Notes: a model not told the origin generated them from the sequence alone. A DNA stretch of 7,585 nt from UBA6544 sp049601975 (GCA_049601975.1 JBMYRC010000173.1:1-7585); one strand, 5' to 3'; counted from the first letter of the stretch, positions 1 to 7,128 are shown. Program-made: numbers and translations.

Positions 1-746
1 ATGGTTGGCAAAACTTTTGATTTAGGCAGGGACCCGAAGGCCCGATCCAGCAGCGGCGCCAATTCCTCGGCGGTGATGTCCCCGGTAACACCGATTATCA
101 ACAAGTCGCGCGCGAAGCGCTCGCGGACATATTCATGCAGGTCGCCCTGGCTGATGTCGGCGATGGTCGCGGGTGTGCCGCTCGACGATATCGCATATGG
201 ATGATCACCGAAGACTGCCGTCGCCCAGGTTCGCCCAGCAATGTAATCCGGATTCGTGGAGCGCCGCTTCAAGGATATCAAGGATTGCTGGCGCATGCGT
301 TCCAAGGGTTCGCTATCGAAGCGTGGCTTGGTCAATGCCAGATCGAGTAGTTCGATCGCCCGATCGCGATGCCTGTTCAGCATCTTGAGACTGCCTCGAA
401 ACGTATCACGGCCGCTGGAGAAGCTCATTTTGATTGAACGGTTCTGCAATTCGGCCTGAAATGCCTTACTGTCGAGCGAGCCCGCGCCTTCGTCCAAAAG
501 GCTGCTAAGAAGACTGGAGAGGCCCGCTTTATCGGCCGGGTCGTAAGTGCGCCCGCCACGAAACGAAAACTCAATAGACAATAAGGGGACAGATGTATCA
601 CGCACCAGCCAGGCCTTGATTCCGCCCGGGCTCACAACCGGTTGGATGTCTATGGCGCGGGCCTGACCGGTGAAGGCCACCATGGCGATCAGGAAGAATG
701 CGGCGGTCGCCCGTGTTGCCCATTGCATAGAAAGTGGCCGGGTCAT
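1..746 (-). CDS. M16 peptidase-like protein lacking the zinc site, exported (3' end outside window)
   Basis: The frame is open from ATG at 746 to the left edge, giving 248 codons, about half of a usual 430-450 residue M16B protein. The N-terminus looks like a signal peptide: a basic start, a hydrophobic stretch at residues 13-27, and an A-R-A cleavage motif at 29-31, so the protein should be periplasmic. The M16 fold is recognisable from FSFRGGRTYDP (60-70), AGLSSLL (74-80) and the VTGDIT strand before the domain linker. Where the active partner upstream has His78, Glu81 and His82, this protein has Ser78, Ser81 and Ser82 in the same register, so it should not bind catalytic zinc. By analogy with alpha-MPP and other inactive M16 halves, it probably forms the non-catalytic half of a clamshell with the preceding gene product. 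Its start overlaps that gene's stop as ATGA, which suggests coupled translation and about 1:1 synthesis. A second Met at residue 7 is a less likely start. The missing C-terminal half prevents a check for a glycine-rich loop or the R/Y pair. Confidence 0.88.
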   Translation of the reverse strand, partial: MTRPLSMQWATRATAAFFLIAMVAFTGQARAIDIQPVVSPGGIKAWLVRDTSVPLLSIEFSFRGGRTYDPADKAGLSSLLSSLLDEGAGSLDSKAFQAELQNRSIKMSFSSGRDTFRGSLKMLNRHRDRAIELLDLALTKPRFDSEPLERMRQQSLISLKRRSTNPDYIAGRTWATAVFGDHPYAISSSGTPATIADISQGDLHEYVRERFARDLLIIGVTGDITAEELAPLLDRAFGSLPKSKVLPT

Positions 747-758
747 GATTTTTTTTCC
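743..758 (-). promoter_or_regulatory. ATGA stop/start overlap with Shine-Dalgarno-like GGAA and A8 tract
   Basis: On the minus strand the last codons of the catalytic M16 gene read CCG GAA AAA AAA TCA TGA, and the next gene starts on the ATG inside that ATGA. GGAA at 755-758 sits eight bases before this ATG and can serve as its ribosome site. The eight consecutive A at 749-756 lie between them. The downstream gene is in the -1 frame relative to the upstream one, so coupled reinitiation is the simplest reading, while slippage on the A run would make a fusion. Confidence 0.6.
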
Positions 759-2110
759 GGTTTGGATTGCGGGGTGAGACGGGTGGTCACAGTGCCGCCT
801 GTACGTAGGATAGCACGCGCCGCCGCGTCCACCGCTTGTTTGGTGACCGCGCCAATGCGTTCGGGCCAGGCTTCCACATCTTCGATGGATTGGCCGGACA
901 TCAGTGCATTTCCGAGTATGCGGGGCGGAGCATTCAGGGAATCGCGGGCAAAGACCGCTTCTGCCTGCATGCGTTCGACGGCCAATTTGACTTCCTCATC
1001 TGTGACGCCATTTTCGAGCACGGCCGCGATTTCGGCTTCGATGGCGGTTTTGATCTCGTCGAGGGTGCGCCCGGGGCGCGGAGAACCATAGAAGCCAAAC
1101 ACGCCAGGGCCCCGGTTGTCTCCGGAATACCAAGCGCCGGCGTGCGCTGCGAGCGCCTGTTCGACGACGAGGCGGCGATAGAAACGACCGGTCGTGCCGC
1201 CGCTTAGTATTTCGGTGAGGACGTCCAACGCGTACTTTTGTTGCCTGTCACTAGCACCATAATTCGGCACCAAGTATCGCCGCGACCAGGAAGGTTGACG
1301 CACACGAGGATGCGACAGGGAGACCATACGGTCGGCGCTACGCGGCGGTTCTTTCCAATCGGGTCGTGTTGGCAAGTCGCGCGACGGCAAAGCGCCGAAA
1401 TGTCGTTGCACCATCGGTTTCACGTCCGCTGCCGTGAGGTCTCCCGAGATCACGATGACCGCGTTATTCGGCGTGTACCAGGCGCGATAGAACGCCATCA
1501 GGTCAGCGCGGTTCAGGTTTTTGATTTCATGCTCCCAACCGATGATCGGGATGCGGTAGGGATGATTTGCATAGAGCGCGGCGGCGGCTTGCTCGGACAG
1601 CTGAGCGCTCGGATTGTTGTCAATCCGGCTCAACCGCTCTTCAAGGACGACCCGGCGTTCGGGGGCTATATCTTCGGGCGTTAATTGCAGCCCAGTCATC
1701 CGGTCCGCTTCCAGTTTCAACATCAGATCTAACCGATCGGCGGCGAAGGTGGTGACGTACCCGGTGTAGTCCTGAGAGGTGAAGGCGTTGTCCCGACCGC
1801 CATTGCGGGCGACGGTTCTGGAAAATTCGCCGGGCGCCATGTTCTTCGTGCCCTTGAACATCAGATGTTCGAAATAATGCGCCAGGCCGGATTTACCCGG
1901 TGGCTCGTCCATCGCGCCGACTTTGTAGTATATGATCATCGTCGCCACTGGTGCGCGATGATTCGGCACGATCACCACCTGCAAGCCGTTCTCGATTGTA
2001 AAGCTTTCGGGATTGAAGACCGCCGCATTTGCGGAATGATAGACGTTCGCCGTGATCATCAATGTGACGATCAATGTAAGAATAGCGGATTTTGGAAATA
2101 GACCTGACAT
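743..2110 (-). CDS. Periplasmic M16 zinc metalloprotease (pitrilysin/MPP-beta-like), catalytic partner
   Basis: This 455-residue protein is full length for the M16B family. Residues 8-29 form a signal peptide ending in A-N-A (27-29), so cleavage before Ala30 and a periplasmic location are expected. The inverted zinc motif H-Y-F-E-H lies at 78-82, and the third ligand is Glu158 in VVLEERL, at the usual 76-residue spacing; Glu81 would be the general base. The N-terminal domain covers about 35-185 and the C-terminal M16 domain about 195-375. The latter has the VPNY strand (281-284) and GGTTGRFYRRL (304-313), whose Arg309 fits the substrate-binding Arg position. Start choice is firm: GGAGG lies four bases upstream of the ATG. 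The family degrades unfolded or extended peptides inside a closed chamber; the substrate here is unknown. It follows the BamF-like lipoprotein gene after 84 bases and overlaps the inactive M16 gene. A periplasmic quality-control role is inference. It differs from the cytosolic M16 proteases usually named as MPP ancestors in having a signal peptide. Confidence 0.95.
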   Translation of the reverse strand: MSGLFPKSAILTLIVTLMITANVYHSANAAVFNPESFTIENGLQVVIVPNHRAPVATMIIYYKVGAMDEPPGKSGLAHYFEHLMFKGTKNMAPGEFSRTVARNGGRDNAFTSQDYTGYVTTFAADRLDLMLKLEADRMTGLQLTPEDIAPERRVVLEERLSRIDNNPSAQLSEQAAAALYANHPYRIPIIGWEHEIKNLNRADLMAFYRAWYTPNNAVIVISGDLTAADVKPMVQRHFGALPSRDLPTRPDWKEPPRSADRMVSLSHPRVRQPSWSRRYLVPNYGASDRQQKYALDVLTEILSGGTTGRFYRRLVVEQALAAHAGAWYSGDNRGPGVFGFYGSPRPGRTLDEIKTAIEAEIAAVLENGVTDEEVKLAVERMQAEAVFARDSLNAPPRILGNALMSGQSIEDVEAWPERIGAVTKQAVDAAARAILRTGGTVTTRLTPQSKPEKKS

Positions 2111-2114
2111 GACG

Positions 2115-2119
2115 CCTCC
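2115..2119 (-). promoter_or_regulatory. Ribosome binding site (GGAGG) of the catalytic M16 gene
   Basis: GGAGG on the minus strand ends four bases before the ATG at 2110. It is the strongest Shine-Dalgarno match in the window and fixes the start that gives a complete signal peptide. The rest of the 84-base gap before this gene (2111-2194) shows no convincing terminator hairpin or promoter. Confidence 0.7.
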
Positions 2120-2194
2120 GTAAACTTTCGAACAGGTACCATGTGGGGAGGCGCGTCGCGAATCACAACTTTGCGCGGCCGGTAATTCCTTCGT

Positions 2195-2728
2195 TTATTT
2201 CTTCTGGATAATTGGCGTGGTGCCTTCGGTTGGCGATCTGCCGAGTGCCGCGTTATCGCGCAGGCGTTTTGACTCTTCTTTTGGAGCGACAAGGGTTTTC
2301 GACTTTTTCTTGCCGCGCCAGAACACCAATGAATCAACCAAGGAATCGTCTTCCTTAATGCGGCCACTTTCCCGTTCGACGACGTAGCGGATGTTGGGAT
2401 CCACATCAAGCGCGTCCGCCCGCTTCAGCAATGCGGATTCACCATTGGTAAATTTGCCGTTTGTTTCGATCTTCTTCGCTCGGCTCTGGCGGGATTGACC
2501 ACCCATATTCCGCAATAATTTATTTTGGGCGTAGTCCCGAGGCGAAGTCTCGTTGGGTCGCCCAGCTCCGGGCCGGGGTGGTCGCAGGCCATAATCCGGC
2601 GGCAGCGACAAGGGGGCTCTTGTCACGACGGCAAACTCATCTGGGCCGGTGCCGCCGCCTCTCAAGGCGTCGCAACCAACCAAAACCGTTCCAATCGACA
2701 GGACGAGTATGAGTTTTCCGAGGTTCAC
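2195..2728 (-). CDS. bamF: DUF3035 / BamF-like lipoprotein
   Basis: This is a 177-residue lipoprotein. A hydrophobic signal (residues 5-18) ends in a lipobox L16-V17-G18-Cys19, so LspA, encoded just upstream, should cleave before Cys19. The mature part begins with a Gly-rich linker, then PDEFAVVTRAPLSLPPDYGL at 29-48 followed by RPPRPGA. This is the hallmark of the DUF3035 family, described in Caulobacter as BamF, an accessory lipoprotein of the outer-membrane beta-barrel assembly complex. The rest is polar, charged and low in hydrophobics, probably largely disordered or helical, and ends in a basic segment (WRGKKKSK, about 137-144) and a family-like tail ALGRSPTEGTTPII. The start is a GTG; AGGAAG at 2734-2739 lies five bases upstream, and the start gives a well-formed signal peptide. 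It follows lspA after 34 bases. Asp20 at position +2 would be an inner-membrane retention signal under the E. coli rule, which is odd for an outer-membrane Bam subunit. The family call is strong; the BamF function rests on family knowledge. Confidence 0.88.
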   Translation of the reverse strand: MNLGKLILVLSIGTVLVGCDALRGGGTGPDEFAVVTRAPLSLPPDYGLRPPRPGAGRPNETSPRDYAQNKLLRNMGGQSRQSRAKKIETNGKFTNGESALLKRADALDVDPNIRYVVERESGRIKEDDSLVDSLVFWRGKKKSKTLVAPKEESKRLRDNAALGRSPTEGTTPIIQKK

Positions 2729-2733
2729 GTTGT

Positions 2734-2739
2734 CTTCCT
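2734..2739 (-). promoter_or_regulatory. Ribosome binding site (AGGAAG) supporting a GTG start
   Basis: AGGAAG on the minus strand ends five bases before GTG at 2728. It decides the start of the BamF-like gene: the GTG sits at the head of a complete lipoprotein signal peptide, and no ATG stands at the equivalent place. Confidence 0.7.
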
Positions 2740-2762
2740 AAATTTCAGTTAGCAGTGGAAGT

Positions 2763-3233
2763 CTAACGCTCATCCCCGCGCTTCGCAATAAAACCGTCGA
2801 GAAGGATAAGGCCAACGCCAACTGATATCGCGGCATCCGCGACATTGAACGCGGGCCAATGATATCCCGCCGCATGGAAATCCAGAAAATCGTAGACTCG
2901 GCCCCAAATAAACCTGTCGAACACATTGCCGATAGCACCGCCGATAACGAAGCCGAGCGCGAGCGCTAGGAATGTGGTTTCGGCTTTTCGCAACCAAACG
3001 ATCAAAACGATGGAAATGGCGATTGCTAGCGCACTGAGGAGATACGGCGTCCAAGGAGAATCGCTCGCGAAAAGGCCGAAGCTGACGCCACGGTTCCACA
3101 CTTCAACAATGTTGAAGAAGCCCGTGACTTCGATGTAGCGCGCGGTGTCGAGGACCGCGTCCCGTATAAGCCATTTGGTCAGTTGATCCAACACGACGAC
3201 GATGGCGCCCACACTGAGACCGATTTTCAACAT
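2763..3233 (-). CDS. lspA: Lipoprotein signal peptidase (signal peptidase II)
   Basis: This inner-membrane aspartyl protease removes the signal peptide from diacylglyceryl-modified prolipoproteins just before the lipidated Cys. It is 156 residues, usual for the A8 family. Four membrane segments are visible at about 3-23, 63-80, 87-105 and 134-150. Conserved blocks appear in order: DQLTKW (16-21), an N-R-G-V-S-F-G loop (47-53), the family signature GGAIGNVFDR (98-107) and FNVADAAI (129-136). The catalytic dyad should be Asp115 (in RVYDF) and Asp133 (in NVAD), whose 18-residue spacing matches characterised enzymes. The gene begins 18 bases after ileS, as in the ribF-ileS-lspA order of E. coli. 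The Shine-Dalgarno is weak (GGGA at 3241-3244), so translation may depend on ribosomes finishing ileS. It lies directly upstream of a lipoprotein gene whose product it should process. Confidence 0.97.
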   Translation of the reverse strand: MLKIGLSVGAIVVVLDQLTKWLIRDAVLDTARYIEVTGFFNIVEVWNRGVSFGLFASDSPWTPYLLSALAIAISIVLIVWLRKAETTFLALALGFVIGGAIGNVFDRFIWGRVYDFLDFHAAGYHWPAFNVADAAISVGVGLILLDGFIAKRGDER

Positions 3234-3251
3234 GGCGATGTCCCGCGATCG

Positions 3252-6086
3252 TTATTCGGCGGCTTCTTGGTAGTCTCGCACGGCGTCCGCGCAACGACCG
3301 CAAATATCTTCATATTCGGCATCGCGACCGACTTCCGGTAGAACTTTCCAACACCGTTCGCATTTCGCGCCATCCGCTTTATTGGGAACGACGGCGATCC
3401 CGTCAGCGTCCGCCAAGGTGAAGGCATTCGCCGGCGGTGCACCGGTTTCAACGGTGATATCCGACGTGATCGCGACATCGGCTAGGTCGAGGCCGTTCAG
3501 CAGTGCCACCTTATTCGGCGAGACGAAAACCTTGGGTGCCGCTTGAAGGCTGGATCCTATGCGTTTTTCCGCTCGTTCGATCTCGAGCGCACCGAGGACG
3601 ACGCGGCGAACTTGCCGGATATAGGACCATTTCTCGCTCAAATCCTCGTTCCGCCATGTGTCGGGGAGATCCGGGAACGTCCGCAAATGCACGCTTTCTT
3701 CATCGCTGGGATGGCGCTGCAGCCACGCTTCCTCCGCGGTAAAGCACAGGATTGGTGCGAGCCAGGCAGTCAGGCAGTTATACAATTCCGCCAATACGGT
3801 TTGCACCGCATGTCGTGTCGGCGAGCCGTTTGGATCGCAATAGAGGGAATCCTTGCGAATATCGAAATAGAAGGCCGACAGATCTACCGTGCAAAAATTG
3901 TAAAGCTCGCGGAAAAGCCCGTGGAAATCATATTCGTCGCAAGACCGGCGGACATGTGCGTCCAATTGCCAAAGCCGATGCAATACCCAGCGTTCCAATT
4001 CCGGCATGTCGGCAACAGCCACCGCTTGCGAGGCGTCATGGCCGTTCATATTGCCGATGAGATAGCGCAGCGTATTGCGCAGCCTGCGATAGGCATCAAT
4101 CTGGTGTTTCAGAATATCTGGGCCGATTTTTAAATCCATCGAGTAATCAGACGCGACGACCCAGAGGCGCAGGATTTCCGCCCCACTTTGTTCGATAACG
4201 GTTTGCGGCGCCGTGACATTGCCGAGCGACTTCGACATTTTTCGACCGTCTTCCGCCATCACGAACCCGTGGGTGAGCACGCCCTTGTAGGGCGCGCTTC
4301 CACGTGTCCCGCAGGCTTCCAGTAACGAGGAGTGGAACCAGCCCCGATGTTGATCCGAGCCTTCGAGGTAGAGATCGGCCGGCCAGCGCTGATCTTCGCG
4401 ATCTTCGAGGACGAAGGTATGGGTGGAGCCGGAATCGAACCACACGTCGACGACGTCACGGACCTGTATGTAGTCGTCGGCATTATAGTCGTCGCCCAAG
4501 AACCGCGATGGCGGGCTTGAGAACCAGGCGTCGGCACCTTCTTCACGGAACGCAGCTACGACCCGGTCGACGACTGCTTGATCGCGGAGTGGCTCACCGG
4601 TCGCCTTATGCATGAACACTGTGATCGGCACGCCCCAGGCGCGCTGGCGGGAAACGCACCAATCGGGCCGGTTCTCGATCATCGAATGGAGGCGGTTTTT
4701 CCCCTGTTGTGGGTAGAACGCCGTCTGTTCAATGGCGTCTAGCGCTTTGCGACGTAGCTCGTTCGTCTCCATGGAGATGAACCATTGTGCCGTGTTGCGG
4801 AAGATCAGTGGTGCCTTTGAGCGCCAGGAATGCGGATATTCGTGGCGCAAGCTCGCTTTGGCCAACATGCCATCAACCGCAAGCAGCTCACGGATGACAG
4901 CACCGTTCGCGTCTCCAGTCTTACCGTCTTTATCGTAGATCACCTTGCCCGCGAAAAGTGGAACGTGCTCGTAGAACGCGCCGTCCTCGCCGACCGTGTG
5001 CGGAATTTCGAGGTCGTGCGCCAGTGCGAAGTTGAAATCGTCCATGCCGTGGCCGGGCCCGATATGCACCAACCCGGTTCCCTGTTCCATCGTGACGAAA
5101 TTGCCGGGTAGGACCGGGACGTCGAATTCATAGCCCTGGCCGCGCAGTGGATGGGCGCAGATCGTGCCGTTCAGATCGCCAGCTGCCGAGACGCGGTTCC
5201 AGGATTCGATCTTTGCCGCGGCTTTCACCGCCTCGGAGAGATCGTCCGCCATGACCAACTTTTCGCCGACAATTCCGCCGCTGCCTTCCGCGATCGCCTT
5301 CACTTCGTAGACGCCGTAGGTCGCGTCGGCGCTATAAGCGATGCCGCGATTTCCGGGGATTGTCCAAGGGGTCGTCGTCCAAATGACGACGGATGCGCCT
5401 TGCAGGTCGGCGTTTGCGCTGGTGGCGACCGGGAAGCGGACATAGAGCGTCGTCGATTTGTGCTCCATATATTCGACTTCAGCCTCGGCGAGCGCGGTTT
5501 TCTCGACGACCGACCATAAGACAGGCTTTGAGCCCCGGAATAAGCCACCATTCACCAGGAATTTGCCAATCTCGGACGCGATCTTCGCTTCTGCCCCGTA
5601 GGCCATGGTCGTATAGGGGTGATCCCAATCGCCCATGACGCCCAGGCGTTTGAATTCCTCACGCTGAATGTTGATCCATTTATCCGCGAATTCGCGACAT
5701 TCCTGCCGGAACTCGGCGATGGGAACTTCATCCTTATCCTTACCTGCGGCGCGGTATTGCTCTTCGATCTTCCATTCGATGGGCAGGCCGTGGCAGTCCC
5801 AGCCCGGCACGTAATTGGCGTCTTTTCCCATCATCTGTTGGGAGCGGTTGATGACGTCCTTTAAAATCTTGTTGAGCGCGTGCCCGATGTGCAGATTGCC
5901 GTTCGCATAGGGGGGGCCATCATGCAGGATGAACGGCTCGCGATCTTTTGAAGTTGCACGAATTTTGCCCCATAGATCCATATCCACCCATCGCTGGAGG
6001 AGTTCCGGCTCGCGTTTCGGCAATCCGGCTTTCATGGGGAAATCGGTCTGGGGCAGACAGACGGTCTTTTTGTAATCGACGCTCAT
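3252..6086 (-). CDS. ileS: Isoleucyl-tRNA synthetase (class I)
   Basis: This cytosolic enzyme charges tRNA-Ile with isoleucine using ATP. At 944 residues it is normal for the bacterial zinc-containing IleS1 type. The class I ATP-binding motif HIGH is at 66-69 and KMSKS at 616-620. The CP1 editing domain, which hydrolyses mischarged Val-tRNA, is inserted around 190-400 and shows WTTTPWTIPGN (236-246) and GTGLVHIGPGHGMDD (336-350). WCVSRQR (476-482) and DVWFDSGS (547-554) belong to the rebuilt Rossmann fold. The anticodon-binding helical domain runs from about 640, and the C-terminus has a zinc ribbon with Cys909, Cys912, Cys929 and Cys932. The ATG at 6086 has GGAAG seven bases upstream. The gene starts 52 bases after ribF and ends in TAA 18 bases before lspA. 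No T-box or tRNA-like leader is visible in the short upstream gap. Nothing is missing from the enzyme. Confidence 0.99.
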   Translation of the reverse strand: MSVDYKKTVCLPQTDFPMKAGLPKREPELLQRWVDMDLWGKIRATSKDREPFILHDGPPYANGNLHIGHALNKILKDVINRSQQMMGKDANYVPGWDCHGLPIEWKIEEQYRAAGKDKDEVPIAEFRQECREFADKWINIQREEFKRLGVMGDWDHPYTTMAYGAEAKIASEIGKFLVNGGLFRGSKPVLWSVVEKTALAEAEVEYMEHKSTTLYVRFPVATSANADLQGASVVIWTTTPWTIPGNRGIAYSADATYGVYEVKAIAEGSGGIVGEKLVMADDLSEAVKAAAKIESWNRVSAAGDLNGTICAHPLRGQGYEFDVPVLPGNFVTMEQGTGLVHIGPGHGMDDFNFALAHDLEIPHTVGEDGAFYEHVPLFAGKVIYDKDGKTGDANGAVIRELLAVDGMLAKASLRHEYPHSWRSKAPLIFRNTAQWFISMETNELRRKALDAIEQTAFYPQQGKNRLHSMIENRPDWCVSRQRAWGVPITVFMHKATGEPLRDQAVVDRVVAAFREEGADAWFSSPPSRFLGDDYNADDYIQVRDVVDVWFDSGSTHTFVLEDREDQRWPADLYLEGSDQHRGWFHSSLLEACGTRGSAPYKGVLTHGFVMAEDGRKMSKSLGNVTAPQTVIEQSGAEILRLWVVASDYSMDLKIGPDILKHQIDAYRRLRNTLRYLIGNMNGHDASQAVAVADMPELERWVLHRLWQLDAHVRRSCDEYDFHGLFRELYNFCTVDLSAFYFDIRKDSLYCDPNGSPTRHAVQTVLAELYNCLTAWLAPILCFTAEEAWLQRHPSDEESVHLRTFPDLPDTWRNEDLSEKWSYIRQVRRVVLGALEIERAEKRIGSSLQAAPKVFVSPNKVALLNGLDLADVAITSDITVETGAPPANAFTLADADGIAVVPNKADGAKCERCWKVLPEVGRDAEYEDICGRCADAVRDYQEAAE

Positions 6087-6093
6087 AATTTTA

Positions 6094-6098
6094 CTTCC
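6094..6098 (-). promoter_or_regulatory. Ribosome binding site (GGAAG) of ileS
   Basis: GGAAG on the minus strand lies seven bases before the ileS ATG and supports that start. The rest of the 52-base ribF-ileS gap (6087-6138) shows no clear terminator and is too short for a leader element. Confidence 0.6.
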
Positions 6099-6138
6099 GT
6101 TCCGCAGGGCGCAGATTTAACCGGCAACCCGCGCGAGA

Positions 6139-7095
6139 TCAAGCCGCACCGGCGGCACGTGTCTTTAGAATTCGTCGCGCGACTTCGCAATCATTCTCGA
6201 TTTGCCGGGTCATCTCTTCCATTGAATCGTAGTGAACTTCGGGGCGGATGTATTCGATAAAGGCGACGCGTATGCGCCGTCCGTAGATGTCTTTGCTAAA
6301 ATCGAAAATATGTGGCTCGAGAAGCGGTTTGGTGCCGCCGACCGTGGGGCGGGTGCCGAGATTGGCGACCGCACCATGCCAGGCGATATCATTTTCCGCT
6401 TCGATGCCGACCCGGACCGCGTAAATTCCGAAGGCTGGTTTCAGGTAATCGGCAAGCAGAACGTTGGCCGTCCGGAACCCGATTGTTCGGCCGATCTCGT
6501 CGCCATGGGCAACCCGGCCTGCGATTTCGAAGGGTCTGCCGAGTAATGCTGCCGCGTGACCGGGCTTGCCGGCCGTTAGATGGTTGCGAATGGCGGTCGA
6601 GGAGTAAATAACATCGTCCGCCGAGGCAACCGGGTCTACGGATTCGAATGCGAAACCGTCTGTCTTCGCGCGTGCCGCCAACAAGTTGGTGTCGCCGCCC
6701 CGATCGCGGCCGAACGTAAAGTCATATCCGACAACCACGTGCTTCGCTTGCAGACCGCCGAGTAGAACCTCGTCTACGAATGCCTCGCCGCTGAATTGCG
6801 AGAATTTGCGATCGAAAAGGACCACCAACATGGCGTCGACACCGAGCGCGTCGATTTGGCTCACTTTAGTTCGAAACGGCGTGAGGCGAAAAGGGTCGCC
6901 GCCCGGCTGAAAATATCGCCGTGGATGAGGCTCGAACGTCATCGCGATCAGCGGTGTCGATGCGGCACGCGCGATTTCCGCCGCCCGGCCGATAACGGCT
7001 TGATGGCCGCGATGGACACCATCGAAATTTCCGATGACGACGGTCGCGCCGGTCAAGTCGGCCGGGATGTTTTTGAAGTGCCGCAGAATGCGCAT
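6139..7095 (-). CDS. ribF: Bifunctional riboflavin kinase / FAD synthetase
   Basis: RibF phosphorylates riboflavin to FMN and then adenylylates FMN to FAD in the cytosol. Starting from ATG at 7095 it has 318 residues, typical for the family. The N-terminal nucleotidyltransferase domain (about 1-180) shows GNFDGVHRGH (22-31), FEPHPRRYF (54-62), VVGYDFTFG (121-129) and SSTAIR (165-170). The C-terminal kinase domain (about 190-310) shows AGRVAHGDEIGRTIGF from 192, VANLGTRPTVGG (243-254), Glu260 in LLEPHIFDF as the likely catalytic base, and RPEVHYDS (284-291). One key spot departs from the family: the PTAN signature reads R-T-A-N, with Arg208 where Pro is expected. I chose the ATG because family members begin MRI(F/L)RH; an in-frame TTG at 7116 would add seven residues, but neither start has a clear Shine-Dalgarno. 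The gene lies 73 bases after the MaoC-like gene and 52 before ileS. The linkage to ileS and lspA is the same as in E. coli. Confidence 0.96.
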   Translation of the reverse strand: MRILRHFKNIPADLTGATVVIGNFDGVHRGHQAVIGRAAEIARAASTPLIAMTFEPHPRRYFQPGGDPFRLTPFRTKVSQIDALGVDAMLVVLFDRKFSQFSGEAFVDEVLLGGLQAKHVVVGYDFTFGRDRGGDTNLLAARAKTDGFAFESVDPVASADDVIYSSTAIRNHLTAGKPGHAAALLGRPFEIAGRVAHGDEIGRTIGFRTANVLLADYLKPAFGIYAVRVGIEAENDIAWHGAVANLGTRPTVGGTKPLLEPHIFDFSKDIYGRRIRVAFIEYIRPEVHYDSMEEMTRQIENDCEVARRILKTRAAGAA

Positions 7096-7109
7096 GTCAG
7101 TTTTGTTGC

Positions 7110-7128
7110 CGTACAAATAATTCGTACG
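7110..7128. repeat. Short AT-centred inverted repeat upstream of ribF
   Basis: CGTAC at 7110-7114 and GTACG at 7124-7128 form a perfect five-base dyad around nine AT-rich bases. It lies 15 bases upstream of the ribF ATG, within the MaoC-ribF gap (7096-7168). It could be a regulator site or a small mRNA hairpin, but five-base arms can arise by chance. I see no good -35/-10 pair placed to go with it. Confidence 0.3.

Noticed and set aside
749..756. Run of eight T on the plus strand as a terminator tail
   Set aside because: No GC-rich hairpin precedes it on the plus strand in a transcribed gene. It is the coding A8 at the end of the M16 gene on the minus strand.
642..1207. Plus-strand open frames of 149 and 123 codons
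   Set aside because: They are antisense to the coupled M16 genes, whose zinc motif, signal peptides and Shine-Dalgarno sites support the minus strand.
2111..2194. Terminator between the BamF-like gene and the M16 gene
   Set aside because: GC-rich patches occur on the minus strand, but they do not form a clear stem followed by a T run, so I treat the gap as plain spacer.
2071..2409. 112-codon minus-strand frame overlapping the BamF-like gene and the M16 start
   Set aside because: It is out of frame with two well-supported genes, has no recognisable motif, and would cover the Shine-Dalgarno and start of the M16 gene.
3543..4133. 196-codon open frame on the plus strand within ileS
   Set aside because: It lies wholly antisense to an intact, motif-complete ileS, and its translation shows no recognisable domain. 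Long antisense frames are common in GC-rich genes.
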